A stretch of DNA of 64,000 bases from Candidatus Thiomargarita nelsonii (GTDB lineage: Bacteria > Pseudomonadota > Gammaproteobacteria > Beggiatoales > Beggiatoaceae), in assembly GCA_000785145.2 (NCBI GenBank), contig JSZA02000005.1, forward strand, positions 40,093 to 104,092, in the 5' to 3' direction. Below, one piece after another: positions 53,654 to 61,688 of this stretch (position 1 is the stretch's first letter; the number at the start of each line of letters is the position of its first letter). The translations under genes were made by a program, and so were the position numbers. The notes under the pieces were generated by a model that did not search any database, had not been told where the DNA came from, and saw only the letters and a program-made list of their open reading frames with translations.

Positions 53654-53769
53654 TAGTACTCTGTCAACTTTGTTTTGACGGGTAATGTAGGGTGCGTCCT
53701 ACGCACCTTTTCTTTTGAGTATCAGGGTGCGTAGGACGCACCCTACAAAACAACATTGACAGAGTATTA
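53654..53769. mobile_element. TAGTACTCTGTCAA...TTGACAGAGTATTA element
   Basis: A 116-bp uninterrupted member of the element split at 43914. The termini are inverted repeats and the interior is the TGTAGGGTGCGTCCTACG palindrome. Ends beginning TA could fit a TA-targeting transposase, but no target duplication is provable. The 40 bases after it carry no feature. Confidence 0.75.
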
Positions 53770-53809
53770 TAAATATTAAAAGGACAATAGCCACCCTACA
53801 TGGTGATTT

Positions 53810-54505
53810 ATGAAAAATATTCACATAGCTATTTGGTTGACAGTGATTTTTTCACTCATGGGATGTACGTCCAAAGGATTAAAAATCTCCCCTCTCTACG
53901 CTAATCCTGTGCAAGCAGAAATAAACTGTGCAGAGATATTTCATGTATCGAACCGAGTCGCAACAGACAAGGCTAGAACTATAGATGAAGCGGCTCATCT
54001 AGGTGCTTTTCTAGGTGAATTAATTACTCTTTTCATCAGCCGCGACGATGACAAACGGTTGATTGGTCAGATTCTTGGTGGTCTTGCAGGTGCTTTCGTG
54101 GGAAACTGGGTTGTCATGCGAAAACAGCGGTATGCCAATATAGAAAACGCGATTAATAATGAGACTCAAATTGTCACCTGCCAAAATGAATCACTCAGGG
54201 TGGAAAACCAGAAACTGAAACAAGACATTGAGGATTACGAACTACAAATTGTGGCGAGTAAAGCCAACAAGCCTTCATTGCAAGCTCAAAAGAAAGCGGT
54301 AAAAATTCGCTATCAAGACGCAAAAAAAATGTTGGCAGTGGTAAAAAATGGCTTAAAAGAAGCGAAAATGCAATATCATGCTCATCTGAATGATGACACA
54401 GTAGCATTGAAAACTTGGAAAACCCAAGTGGCAGATTTGGAAAAAGAGACAAAAATATTGCAATCCCATGTTGATAGATTGTATTCGATGATTCAGGGTT
54501 TATAG
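53810..54505 (+). CDS. Lipoprotein family A, copy 2
   Basis: 231 residues, the most diverged A copy. Lipobox LMGC (Cys near 19), a 40-residue insertion before the zipper (AEINCAEIFHVSNRVATDKA), glycine-rich segments (GAFLGELITLF and GQILGGLAGAFVGNWVV), the motif RKQRYANIENAI in place of RRQQGYANRE, and the long coiled coil ending TWKTQVADLEKETKILQSHVDRLYSMIQGL in two overlapping halves. Start chosen at the ATG preceding the lipoprotein signal; the upstream site GGTGATTT is weak. It is followed by a dyad-repeat pair and then family B copy 2. Confidence 0.8.
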   Translation: MKNIHIAIWLTVIFSLMGCTSKGLKISPLYANPVQAEINCAEIFHVSNRVATDKARTIDEAAHLGAFLGELITLFISRDDDKRLIGQILGGLAGAFVGNWVVMRKQRYANIENAINNETQIVTCQNESLRVENQKLKQDIEDYELQIVASKANKPSLQAQKKAVKIRYQDAKKMLAVVKNGLKEAKMQYHAHLNDDTVALKTWKTQVADLEKETKILQSHVDRLYSMIQGL

Positions 54506-54510
54506 GCTTT

Positions 54511-54562
54511 AGGAGTCCAAGATTTATCTTGGGCGACCTCCCAAGATAAATCTTGGACTCCT
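54511..54562. repeat. Dyad repeat pair, head-to-head inverted
   Basis: AGGAGTCCAAGATTTATC... and its exact inverse ...GATAAATCTTGGACTCCT separated by about eight bases, able to form a 22-bp perfect stem. It lies between A2 and B2 and may act as a terminator or RNA-stability element. Similar pair at 55325-55374. Confidence 0.9.
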
Positions 54563-54582
54563 AAAGAGCCGAAATTTTATTT

Positions 54583-55071
54583 ATGAATAAGATGAGAGTG
54601 AGCATAGTTTTACTGATGACAGTATTAGGAGGCGGCTGTGCCGCGACAAATTGTGATCCGACAGGGGGGGGGTTTTATAATGGAGTTGCTTGTCTCTGGA
54701 GTGATGGCTACAAAACTCGTATTAGAAGACGTGCTGGAGAATTAGGCAAATTAAAAAGCACAAAAATACAGGGCAAAAAACAACAAGAAGAATTGAAAAA
54801 ACAAATTGAAAGTTTAAAGGTGCAAGTTGCGGCTCTCTCAAATGAGACGGATAATTTAGTTATACAAGTGGATCAGATACAATCTGAGGATGCCTTTGTT
54901 CGTCAGAAAGTTGCTGGCTTAAGCGAGGATATAGAACAAGTACGCCGTAAAATTGCGCGATTAAGATTAAAGCAGCCTAAAATAAGGGCACAAGCGGATG
55001 CGTTGAAAAAACAAGCGAAGGCGTTGGAAAAAGAAGTGGAGAATTTGTGGGAGATTTATAATTCACTTTAA
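54583..55071 (+). CDS. Lipoprotein family B, copy 2
   Basis: 162 residues. Lipobox region LGGGC (Cys near 19) then AATNCDPTGGGFYNGVAC, matching B1 and B4, a short SDGYKTRIRRR motif, and a coiled coil (about 55-155) ending LEKEVENLWEIYNSL. As in the other copies it lies downstream of a family A gene in the same orientation. No strong ribosome binding site is seen. Confidence 0.82.
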   Translation: MNKMRVSIVLLMTVLGGGCAATNCDPTGGGFYNGVACLWSDGYKTRIRRRAGELGKLKSTKIQGKKQQEELKKQIESLKVQVAALSNETDNLVIQVDQIQSEDAFVRQKVAGLSEDIEQVRRKIARLRLKQPKIRAQADALKKQAKALEKEVENLWEIYNSL

Positions 55072-55091
55072 CACTAGGGGCTTTAGGACTA

Positions 55092-55115
55092 CCTCCCAAG
55101 ATAAATCTTGGACTC
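55092..55115. repeat. Inverted single dyad repeat
   Basis: CCAAGATAAATCTTGGACTC, leftward member of the dyad family, 20 bases after B2 and before the A3 relic. Confidence 0.85.
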
Positions 55116-55135
55116 CAAAATTAATAGGAGGAAAT

Positions 55136-55318
55136 ATGAGCTTTTTAGCAACAAACGCAAGCGTACCAAAAACAACCACAGAAAGCGAATATATAAATGA
55201 TGACACAGCAGCGAATAAATTGAAAACGTGGAAAACCCAAGTGGCTGATTTGGAAAAAGAGACAAAAATATTGCAATTCCATGTTGATACATTGTATTCG
55301 ATGAGTCAGGGTTTATAG
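55136..55318 (+). pseudogene. Lipoprotein family A, copy 3, C-terminal relic
   Basis: A 60-codon frame whose last 32 residues (KTWKTQVADLEKETKILQF through LYSMSQGL) are nearly identical to the end of A2. The signal peptide, lipid site, zipper and most of the coiled coil are missing, and the first 28 residues (MSFLATNASVPKTT...) are not recognisable as family sequence. It does have an AGGAGG ribosome binding site, so a small cytosolic peptide could be made, but the family function is lost. Confidence 0.75.
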
Positions 55319-55324
55319 ACTTTT

Positions 55325-55374
55325 GGAGTCCAAGATTTATCTTGGGCGACCTCCCAAGATAAATCTTGGACTCC
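55325..55374. repeat. Dyad repeat pair, head-to-head inverted
   Basis: GGAGTCCAAGATTTATCTTG followed eight or so bases later by its inverse, directly after the A3 relic stop codon. Same structure as 54511-54562. Confidence 0.9.
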
Positions 55375-55384
55375 TAAATACTTA

Positions 55385-55510
55385 TTGTTTTTTTGTTTTT
55401 TTGCCTTTGACTTATCCCTGTAGTTATTGTTTTTATTGTTTTTATTGTTTTTATTGTTTTTGTTTTTATTTTGACTTATCCCTGCTAATATATAATCCCT
55501 GTAGTATCGA
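55385..55510. repeat. Simple GTTTTTATT repeat between TTGACTTATCCCTG copies
   Basis: A low-complexity run of GTTTTTATT units (about 55428-55465) lies between two copies of the 14-mer TTGACTTATCCCTG, followed by AATCCCTGTAGT. It fills the leader of the YfbK-type gene, whose AGGAGG site is at 55512-55517. Confidence 0.8.
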
Positions 55511-55527
55511 TAGGAGGTAATAAAAAT

Positions 55528-57117
55528 ATGTATCGGTTCAAGCAACAAAAAATGATAGGCATGGTCCTTTTTGCGAGTCTGTTGGGGGGCTGTGCTACAA
55601 ATTCTCAGCCAATTTATCAGAAAAATAGGGTGATGGCAGGCGCAGCTGTGGGTGCTTTGATTGGCGGTAGCTACGATAAACGTCTTAAAATGGAACATGC
55701 CCCCATCCCCCCCCAAAACAGTGAAAACTACGCCCATTTCGACGACAACCCCGTCAAACGAGTCAGCGAGCACCCAGTCTCAACCTTCAGCATTGACGTA
55801 GATACCGGTAGCTATAGCAACGTGCGCCGTATGCTAAACTATGGACAATTGCCTCAACAGGACGCGGTGCGTGTTGAAGAGATGATCAACTACTTTAGCT
55901 ATGACTATCCCCTGCCGGACAGTATTGATCCCCCCTTTAAAGTCACCACCGAAATCGCGCCAACCCCTTGGAATCCAAAAACGCATTTACTACACATCGG
56001 CATCAAAGGCCACAACATCTCCAAGGACAATTTGCCACCCACCAATTTAGTTTTTTTAGTGGACGTCTCAGGCTCAATGCAAAGTTCATTGGCATTGCTC
56101 AAATCCTCCTTGAAAATGCTGACGCAGCAATTGACGAGAAAAGATAAAGTCTCTTTAGTCGTTTATGCGGGCGCCACTGGCTTAGTATTAGAGCCCACAC
56201 AGGGCAATCAAAGGCGCAAAATTATCGCCGCATTGGAACGTTTGAGTGCTGGCGGCTCAACTAATGGCGGAGCGGGCATACAACTCGCTTATGCTGTTGC
56301 TCAACAAGCCTTTATCAAGGGTGGCATTAATCGCGTTTTGTTGGCAACTGATGGCGATTTTAATGTTGGCACCGTCAATTTTGAGGCACTGAAAAATCTC
56401 ATCGAAGAAAAACGCAAAAGCGGAATTTCCTTGACAACGCTCGGTTTTGGCACCGGCAATTATAATGATCACTTGATGGAACAATTAGCCGATGCCGGCA
56501 ATGGCAATTATGCCTATATCGACAACCTCAACGAAGCGCGAAAAGTGTTAATAGATGAAATGTCCTCTACTCTCAACACCATTGCCAAAGATGTTAAAAT
56601 TCAGATTGAATTTAATCCCGCAACTGTGGCAGAATATCGTTTGATTGGCTATGTCAATCGCAAATTAAAGCGTGAAGATTTTAGCAATGACAAGGTTGAT
56701 GCTGGAGAAATCGGGGCAGGGCATACTGTCACGGCTTTGTATGAAATCGCTTTAGTGGGCAGTGGCGGAGAACGCATTGAAAATCTGCGCTATGGCGAAA
56801 AGGCATATGATAAAAAACATGGCAATGAATTGGCATTTTTGCGCCTACGTTACAAAGCCCCAGATGGCGATACCAGTCAATTGATCGAATGGTCGCTCAG
56901 GCGACAAATGGTGGACAATACCAGTGAACGTTTTCGATTTTCGGCAGCGGTTGCCGCATTTGGTCAACAATTGCGGGGCGGCAAATATTTGGAGCAGTTT
57001 TCATACAACGACATTTTAAGCTTGGCGCGAGGGGCGCGTGGTGATGATCCGTTTGGTTATCGCGCTGAGTTTATTAAATTGCTTAAGATAGCTCAATCTT
57101 TAAGTGGTGAGCAATAA
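55528..57117 (+). CDS. yfbK: YfbK-type VWA lipoprotein with a lipoprotein-family leader
   Basis: 529 residues. From about residue 60 on it is a standard YfbK-family protein: an N-terminal region (VSTFSIDVDTGSYSNVRRML), a VWA domain (about 165-345) with MIDAS motif DVSGSM, GGSTNGGAG and ATDGDFN, and a C-terminal DUF3520-like region (to SLARGARGDDPFGYRAEF). The first 55 residues look foreign: lipobox LGGC near 23 with CATNSQPIYQ, a glycine-rich AGAAVGALIGG and SYDKRL, features of the A and B lipoproteins rather than YfbK. I infer that the leader of a decayed A/B copy was fused to this gene. VWA domain intact; strong AGGAGG site. Probably a periplasmic protein-binding lipoprotein. Confidence 0.88.
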   Translation: MYRFKQQKMIGMVLFASLLGGCATNSQPIYQKNRVMAGAAVGALIGGSYDKRLKMEHAPIPPQNSENYAHFDDNPVKRVSEHPVSTFSIDVDTGSYSNVRRMLNYGQLPQQDAVRVEEMINYFSYDYPLPDSIDPPFKVTTEIAPTPWNPKTHLLHIGIKGHNISKDNLPPTNLVFLVDVSGSMQSSLALLKSSLKMLTQQLTRKDKVSLVVYAGATGLVLEPTQGNQRRKIIAALERLSAGGSTNGGAGIQLAYAVAQQAFIKGGINRVLLATDGDFNVGTVNFEALKNLIEEKRKSGISLTTLGFGTGNYNDHLMEQLADAGNGNYAYIDNLNEARKVLIDEMSSTLNTIAKDVKIQIEFNPATVAEYRLIGYVNRKLKREDFSNDKVDAGEIGAGHTVTALYEIALVGSGGERIENLRYGEKAYDKKHGNELAFLRLRYKAPDGDTSQLIEWSLRRQMVDNTSERFRFSAAVAAFGQQLRGGKYLEQFSYNDILSLARGARGDDPFGYRAEFIKLLKIAQSLSGEQ

Positions 57118-57123
57118 TGAATT

Positions 57124-57207
57124 GTATACCAGTCAGGGCAACCATAAAGGATTGCCCCTACAATATCGGCATGTAGGGGCAATCCCTTGTGGTTGCCCTT
57201 GGTATAT
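57124..57207. repeat. ATACCA...GGGCAACC inverted-repeat element
   Basis: Ends GTATACCAGTCAGGGCAACC and GGTTGCCCTTGGTATAT around two GGATTGCCCC modules; sister of 47405-47480. It is followed by an AATCCTATTT hairpin (57230-57264) just upstream of the next gene. Confidence 0.75.
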
Positions 57208-57287
57208 TATTATTTGGGAGTTGCCTTAAAAAAATCCTATTTCTTAAAGAAATAGGATTTTTGGATGGCTACGACACACTAAAACTT

Positions 57288-59162
57288 ATGAAAATAAAAT
57301 ATTTATCTCTTATTATATATATAGGATTGCTAGTGTTTTACGCAAATACCGCAGCGGCATTTTGTAAAACAGAAAAATGTACCTACAATCCGCAACCCAG
57401 CAATGATGATTTTAGCTTACCCATGCCAGGCGGCTTACAGATGGTTTTTAAAAAAGTCATCGTACCCGGTCCTGAATTTTGGGGAAATGCGGATCGCATA
57501 GTCAAAGTTGGCGACGCACAGGGAGTATTGGCTAATGATCCCATGTCAGCCATGTTTGAAGGGGCGCAAACTCTCCCTATTTCTGGCTCTTTTTATGACT
57601 GGAACAAACGTCAATGGTATTACTATTTGGGCAAATATGAAGTGAGTGTTGCCCAATTTATCATGGTCATGGGTAACGGCTCACAAGCCAAAGGATTAGA
57701 GAAATTTTATGAACTGAGTGGTGATAGCAAATTTAATGGAAAATTGAAAAAAGCGTTTTCTAAAAATGACAAACGCAGACAACGTCAATTACTAGCCATG
57801 CCCCTCACAGCAGTCACTTGGTTTGACTATCAAGACTTCATACGTCAATACAATCATTGGTGTTATAGCACACCTAATTGTATGGCAAAAATACCCAAAT
57901 TGCCAAAGCGTCTCAATGCCAACGCATCAGGCGCGAAAAAATATGAAGAACTACCTGGTTTTTTCCGCCTACCAACTGAATTAGAATGGGAATACGCAGC
58001 ACGCGGGGGGCTGGCTGCTTTAAAGAAAAAAGATAGTGATGGTCGTCCTGTATTTGAACATAGTTTGCCCTTTGAGAGAAATCAGTTTAAGAAATTTGCT
58101 TGGGCTAAACCTAAAAGCAAAGGGAAGGCACCAACCGTTATAGGACGTTTTGACCCGACGCGGGGCGGATTTTTTGACTTGTTTGGCAATGTCCAAGAAC
58201 TCATGGCACAAATGTTCAGGACAGAACTCATTCAAGGCAAGGTGGGTGCGCTGAGTGTCAGGGGCGGCTCATTTAGACAGAATGACAATAAATTTCGTGT
58301 TTCTATGAGAACTGAGCTAGACATTTATAAAAAGAGTGTACGCACGGGTGAAATGATTGAAACTCGCTCTCATACCACTGGTATTCGCTTGGCGATTGGA
58401 TCATTGGTCATTAGAACAAAGCAATTTAAGGAAGATATTGAAAAACAGTACGCTGCCTATAAAGAAGGTACCTATAAACAAACACCCGTTGGAAGATCGA
58501 ACGACGATGCCTTGATGAATGCTGGTACAACGCTCCAGTCAGCAATGAATAATTTAAAAAAGGATAATCGTCGGCTCAAAAATAAGAGCCAGCAAATGCA
58601 GAACTTGCTTGCAGCACGTAAATTGAATATTCAAGCGGCGAAAACTGTCATAAACGAGCTTGAAGAGACCATTAATCGTTTGGACCACCAAATGAAATCG
58701 GCACTTCAGCAGGCACACAAGAAGATAGAAGAAGGGACATTTGATGTCTGTGAAAAGTTAGTCAGCAATGCCGCTTTAATTTCAAAAACGGCGGGTTGGA
58801 ATTATGCTCGCGCATCACTCAAAAAAGATTTGATAAAAAAAATAGAGCGGATGGATATTCCTGGAAAGGCAAGAAATCTCCATATGGCGCGACAAAATTA
58901 TCAGGAGTTGATGGACGGCTTTCAAAGGCACTTTAGCAATTATGTGGAAACGGTTGAAAAATTAGGGCGTTATTCATACCGCTTTATTAAGCCCGCAATC
59001 AAGAAAAAGCGTAAGAGCCATGCCAATGATATTGCCATGTTGGAATTTCTTAAACTGTTGGAGAAACATGTCACCAGTGCGATGAATGGTGTCGTGGATG
59101 CTAATGGTTGGAAAAATGATGTTCAGCGTCTTTCTTTAGAAAAAGGGATTTTTATTAACTAG
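57288..59162 (+). CDS. Exported FGE/sulfatase-modifying-factor domain protein with coiled coil
   Basis: 624 residues from ATG 57288, chosen because a signal peptide follows (MKIKYLSLIIYIGLLVFYA, cleavage near AAA-F); no ribosome binding site is clear. An FGE-sulfatase-type domain spans about 60-365: YYLGKYEVSVAQF, PLTAVTWFDYQDF, FRLPTELEWEYAARGG, FDLFGNVQELMA, VRGGSFRQ and GIRLAIG. The catalytic cysteine pair of true formylglycine-generating enzymes is not evident, as in most bacterial members, which use the fold as a ligand-binding module. A coiled coil follows (about 420-510) and a helical C-terminus. The coiled coil resembles the neighbouring lipoproteins in style, suggesting a shared envelope assembly. 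Confidence 0.8.
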   Translation: MKIKYLSLIIYIGLLVFYANTAAAFCKTEKCTYNPQPSNDDFSLPMPGGLQMVFKKVIVPGPEFWGNADRIVKVGDAQGVLANDPMSAMFEGAQTLPISGSFYDWNKRQWYYYLGKYEVSVAQFIMVMGNGSQAKGLEKFYELSGDSKFNGKLKKAFSKNDKRRQRQLLAMPLTAVTWFDYQDFIRQYNHWCYSTPNCMAKIPKLPKRLNANASGAKKYEELPGFFRLPTELEWEYAARGGLAALKKKDSDGRPVFEHSLPFERNQFKKFAWAKPKSKGKAPTVIGRFDPTRGGFFDLFGNVQELMAQMFRTELIQGKVGALSVRGGSFRQNDNKFRVSMRTELDIYKKSVRTGEMIETRSHTTGIRLAIGSLVIRTKQFKEDIEKQYAAYKEGTYKQTPVGRSNDDALMNAGTTLQSAMNNLKKDNRRLKNKSQQMQNLLAARKLNIQAAKTVINELEETINRLDHQMKSALQQAHKKIEEGTFDVCEKLVSNAALISKTAGWNYARASLKKDLIKKIERMDIPGKARNLHMARQNYQELMDGFQRHFSNYVETVEKLGRYSYRFIKPAIKKKRKSHANDIAMLEFLKLLEKHVTSAMNGVVDANGWKNDVQRLSLEKGIFIN

Positions 59163-59269
59163 TGTCTTGTCAATTTTGTTTTGTAGGGTGCGTCCTGGGT
59201 ACAAATAATCGGTAAAGGTGCGTAGGACGCACCCTACATTACCCAAATAACTTATGTTACAGCGTACTA
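59160..59269. mobile_element. Diverged TAGTAC-type element
   Basis: Starts TAGTGTCTTGTCAATTTTG and ends GCGTACTA, with a TGTAGGGTGCGTCC...GGACGCACCCTACA palindrome inside. Relative of 43914 and 53654. ACTAGTGTC occurs at both outer edges (59158 and 59265). Confidence 0.55.
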
Positions 59270-59290
59270 GTGTCCTTATAGGCTTTGCCT

Positions 59291-59425
59291 CAATGCCATT
59301 AAGTTAAGCCAAATTCCATACATGTAGGGTGGCTATTGCTCCGCGTATCCACCTGATTAATATATAAATTCAGGGGAGGAGCTACCGCTTAATCCACCCT
59401 ACATGGGCGGTACGATATGGCATTG
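59291..59425. mobile_element. MITE-like element, CAATGCC...GGCATTG family (copy 4), perfect 11-bp target duplication
   Basis: A 135-bp element with interior TGTAGGGTGG...CCACCCTACA. The 11-mer AGGCTTTGCCT is perfectly duplicated at 59280-59290 and 59426-59436. Confidence 0.93.
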
Positions 59426-59450
59426 AGGCTTTGCCTCGCGTGAACGATAA

Positions 59451-59483
59451 AAAAATCCTATTTTTTAAAAAAATAGGATTTTT
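59451..59483. terminator. AT-rich hairpin AAAAATCCTATTTTTT
   Basis: Member of the AATCCTATTTT hairpin family with arms of about 14 bp. It could end transcription from the FGE gene or simply be a repeat. Confidence 0.45.
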
Positions 59484-59546
59484 AAACAGGATCGCTATCA
59501 AAAAAATAGAAGGCTCAAGTCGGAAAGACACTTGTGTCTATTCAGG

Positions 59547-59963
59547 ATGAAAAAATTTATGACACAAAATGCAAAAAAAAATGAATGGGCGGAAAATTTA
59601 CCAATTGATTGCCCACCAAAGGCAGCAATTAACCCAAAATATGAAAGATTCTATCGGCTCGTCAAACAATTTCCACCCACAGAAGAAGATTTTTCTTCTC
59701 AGAGAAAACTCTATCCAGAAAAACGTTTTAATACGAATGAATGTCGAGCACGCTCTCTTTCAATCTTTAGTTGTTTTGAGGAATGTGTCAAATTACTTAA
59801 ATTACCATTGCATAGACCTAAAAAGATTGTACAATTAAAACTGCCACCTAAAAGTGGAGTTATTTTACAAACAGGGAATAATCCTACTCATTACTCATGG
59901 TGGAAAAAAGCTAAATATAACCCTATTCCTGATTGCTTAGAGGTAAAACCATGCGACGAATAA
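59547..59963 (+). CDS. Unknown protein, first gene of a coupled pair
   Basis: About 138 residues; either ATG 59547 (MKKFMTQ) or 59559 could be the start, as neither has a strong ribosome binding site. No signal peptide. Recognisable stretches are PPTEEDFSSQRKLYPEK, NECRARSLSIFSCFEEC and LKLPPKSGVILQTGNNPTHYSWW; the last two look like parts of a compact fold with conserved Cys and Trp, but I do not recognise the family. It overlaps the next gene by 13 bases, so the two are translated together. Possibly a toxin-antitoxin-like or defence pair; this is only a suggestion from gene layout. Confidence 0.6.
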   Translation: MKKFMTQNAKKNEWAENLPIDCPPKAAINPKYERFYRLVKQFPPTEEDFSSQRKLYPEKRFNTNECRARSLSIFSCFEECVKLLKLPLHRPKKIVQLKLPPKSGVILQTGNNPTHYSWWKKAKYNPIPDCLEVKPCDE

Positions 59964-60346
59964 TACAACATCAAGAAACACTGATTTACTATGATAGCCC
60001 TCAGTTATTTGTGGCTTATGATCAGTTTAATACGCAATATCTCGGTTTACTTGTGGAATGTACTGAACATTTCGATAAATTTCTTTGTGTTCCAGTCACA
60101 GCTTTAAAATTAAAAGATTTTTTTTCGGGTTCTGTTGAACTCCGAAAAATTTATGAAAATCCAGAGAGCGAAGAATTATTTTATGCCCAAGTAGTCGGTG
60201 AAATAAAAGACATTCAATTGATTCCGCTTGACTCATTGTTAGAAGACTGGTTGCCAGCACACGATTTTTATTTCAAAAAGGATAAAGAGCCAGAAAACAT
60301 CGTTGAATCACGTCCCGTAAATATAAACCCTTATTGGAAATATTAA
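59951..60346 (+). CDS. Unknown protein, second gene of a coupled pair
   Basis: 131 residues from ATG 59951, which has GAGGT just upstream inside the previous gene. Starts MRRIIQHQETLIYYDSPQLF, followed by short strands (YLGLLVECTEHFDKFLCVPVTALKLKDF) in a beta-rich pattern, then DSLLEDWLPAHDFYF. The beginning (LxYYDxPQLFxAxDxxxxxYLxLLV) is a pattern I associate with small proteins of unknown function found in mobile gene pairs; I give no name. Cytosolic. Confidence 0.6.
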   Translation: MRRIIQHQETLIYYDSPQLFVAYDQFNTQYLGLLVECTEHFDKFLCVPVTALKLKDFFSGSVELRKIYENPESEELFYAQVVGEIKDIQLIPLDSLLEDWLPAHDFYFKKDKEPENIVESRPVNINPYWKY

Positions 60347-60412
60347 GTAAGCAACAAGGGCTTTTAGCAGGAGGGAATTTTTAATAGAATTAGTTACCCT
60401 AACGGGTATTTT

Positions 60413-60434
60413 GGAGTCCAAGATTTATCTTGGA
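60413..60434. repeat. Short dyad repeat, core CCAAGATTTATCTTGG
   Basis: Family member described at 654, ending 27 bases before the A4 start. Confidence 0.85.
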
Positions 60435-60461
60435 CGATTTTTTAGTAAAGAGGAGTAGTGA

Positions 60462-61103
60462 ATGATGAAGAAATTCATTATAAAAATGCCGATTATGCTG
60501 GCAGTGACAGTTGTTTTATCGGGATGTGCGACGACGCCTGGCGGTGAAACAAGGATTGATGGGGCCGCTATAGGTGCTTTTGTAGGTGCAGTGGCAGGTG
60601 CGCTTAGCGGCGACAATAAGAAAGAACGAATCGAAAGAGCAATGATAGGTGCAGCCGTTGGAGGTCTGGCAGGGCTTGCCCTGGGAGATTTGGTGGCTAG
60701 GCGACAACAAGGATATGCCAATCGAGAGGCGGCGATCCAAACAGAAACTCAAATTGTCAAACGCCAAACTGAAGAGATCCACGCGCAAAACCAGAAACTG
60801 GCACAAGATATTCGTAACTACGATCAACAAATTCAGAATTTGAGGATATACAATGCTTCATTGCAAGCTCAAAAGCAAGTTGTGGTCAAACGTCATCAAG
60901 AAGCCCTCTCTTTGTTGAAATACGTCAAAAATGAATTAGCAGAAGCGAAAAGACAATCTCAAAAAAAATATCAATCTCAACATAATCAAGTCAGTGCTAG
61001 TGACGTGAAAAAGTGGGAAACCCAAGTGACTAACTTGGAAAAAGAGAAAGATGCGTTGCAGAAGAATGTTGATACCTTGTTTTTGATGACTCAAAGTCTA
61101 TAA
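60462..61103 (+). CDS. Lipoprotein family A, copy 4
   Basis: 213 residues, the best-formed A copy. Lipobox LSGC (Cys near 22), two glycine-zipper segments (GAAIGAFVGAVAGALSG and IGAAVGGLAGLALGDLVA), the motif RRQQGYANREAAI, whose DNA is almost identical to copy 1, and a coiled coil to the end (KKWETQVTNLEKEKDALQ ... LMTQSL). Ribosome binding site GAGGAG is clear. The stop codon abuts an inverted dyad repeat, after which family B copy 4 begins 41 bases on. Confidence 0.85.
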   Translation: MMKKFIIKMPIMLAVTVVLSGCATTPGGETRIDGAAIGAFVGAVAGALSGDNKKERIERAMIGAAVGGLAGLALGDLVARRQQGYANREAAIQTETQIVKRQTEEIHAQNQKLAQDIRNYDQQIQNLRIYNASLQAQKQVVVKRHQEALSLLKYVKNELAEAKRQSQKKYQSQHNQVSASDVKKWETQVTNLEKEKDALQKNVDTLFLMTQSL

Positions 61104-61127
61104 GTCCAAGATAAATCTTGGACTCCT
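61103..61127. repeat. Inverted dyad repeat between A4 and B4
   Basis: AGTCCAAGATAAATCTTGG followed by ACTCCT; overlaps the last base of the A4 stop codon. Confidence 0.85.
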
Positions 61128-61144
61128 ACCAATAGGAGGTAATA

Positions 61145-61639
61145 ATGTCCATAAAAAAAATGGTTTTTATGGTTTTTATAGCGACTGTGTTAGGTGGCTG
61201 TGCCACGACTAATTGTGATCCCACACAGGATGGCTTTCTCGGCGGTGTTGGTTGTACATTATCTGGTGGCTACGATAAACGTATTAACGCTCGGCAAGCA
61301 GAGTTAGAACGCTCCAAGCAGAAACAACAACAAGCTGGCATTGAACAACAAGCATTGAATACTGAATTTCAAAGCTTGAAGGGGCAATTTGAAAATATGT
61401 CTGCTGATATAGATAATTTAGAGACAGAACTGGATCATATGCAGAATGCTTCGAGTAAAGATATTGACAAAGCGGACCGCTTAAAAAAGGAGTTCGCTAA
61501 AGTCCGCAAGAAACTGGCAGGATTAAAGCAGCAGCAAAAAGGCGGAGGCGGAGGGGCGAAAGTGGCAGAATTGAAAAAACAAGCAAACAAATTGCAACAA
61601 GAAGTGGATGATTTGTGGACCATTATTCATGCGGATTAA
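61145..61639 (+). CDS. Lipoprotein family B, copy 4
   Basis: 164 residues. Lipobox LGGC (Cys near 20) with ATTNCDPTQDGFLGGVGC, then SGGYDKRINARQAELE and a coiled coil (about 50-160) interrupted by a short GGGGGA linker near 140 and ending LQQEVDDLWTIIHAD. Strong AGGAGG ribosome binding site. Its GGYDKRI motif resembles GSYDKRL in the leader of the YfbK-type protein at 55528, evidence for that fusion. Confidence 0.85.
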   Translation: MSIKKMVFMVFIATVLGGCATTNCDPTQDGFLGGVGCTLSGGYDKRINARQAELERSKQKQQQAGIEQQALNTEFQSLKGQFENMSADIDNLETELDHMQNASSKDIDKADRLKKEFAKVRKKLAGLKQQQKGGGGGAKVAELKKQANKLQQEVDDLWTIIHAD

Positions 61640-61688
61640 GGGTTAAAAGCTAATAAAAACATCATCCTATCGTTCCCACGCTGAGCAA

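Noticed and set aside
53654..53769. TA target duplication at the TAGTAC element
   Set aside because: The ends begin with TA as in mariner-type elements, but a 2-base duplication cannot be told from the termini without an empty site.
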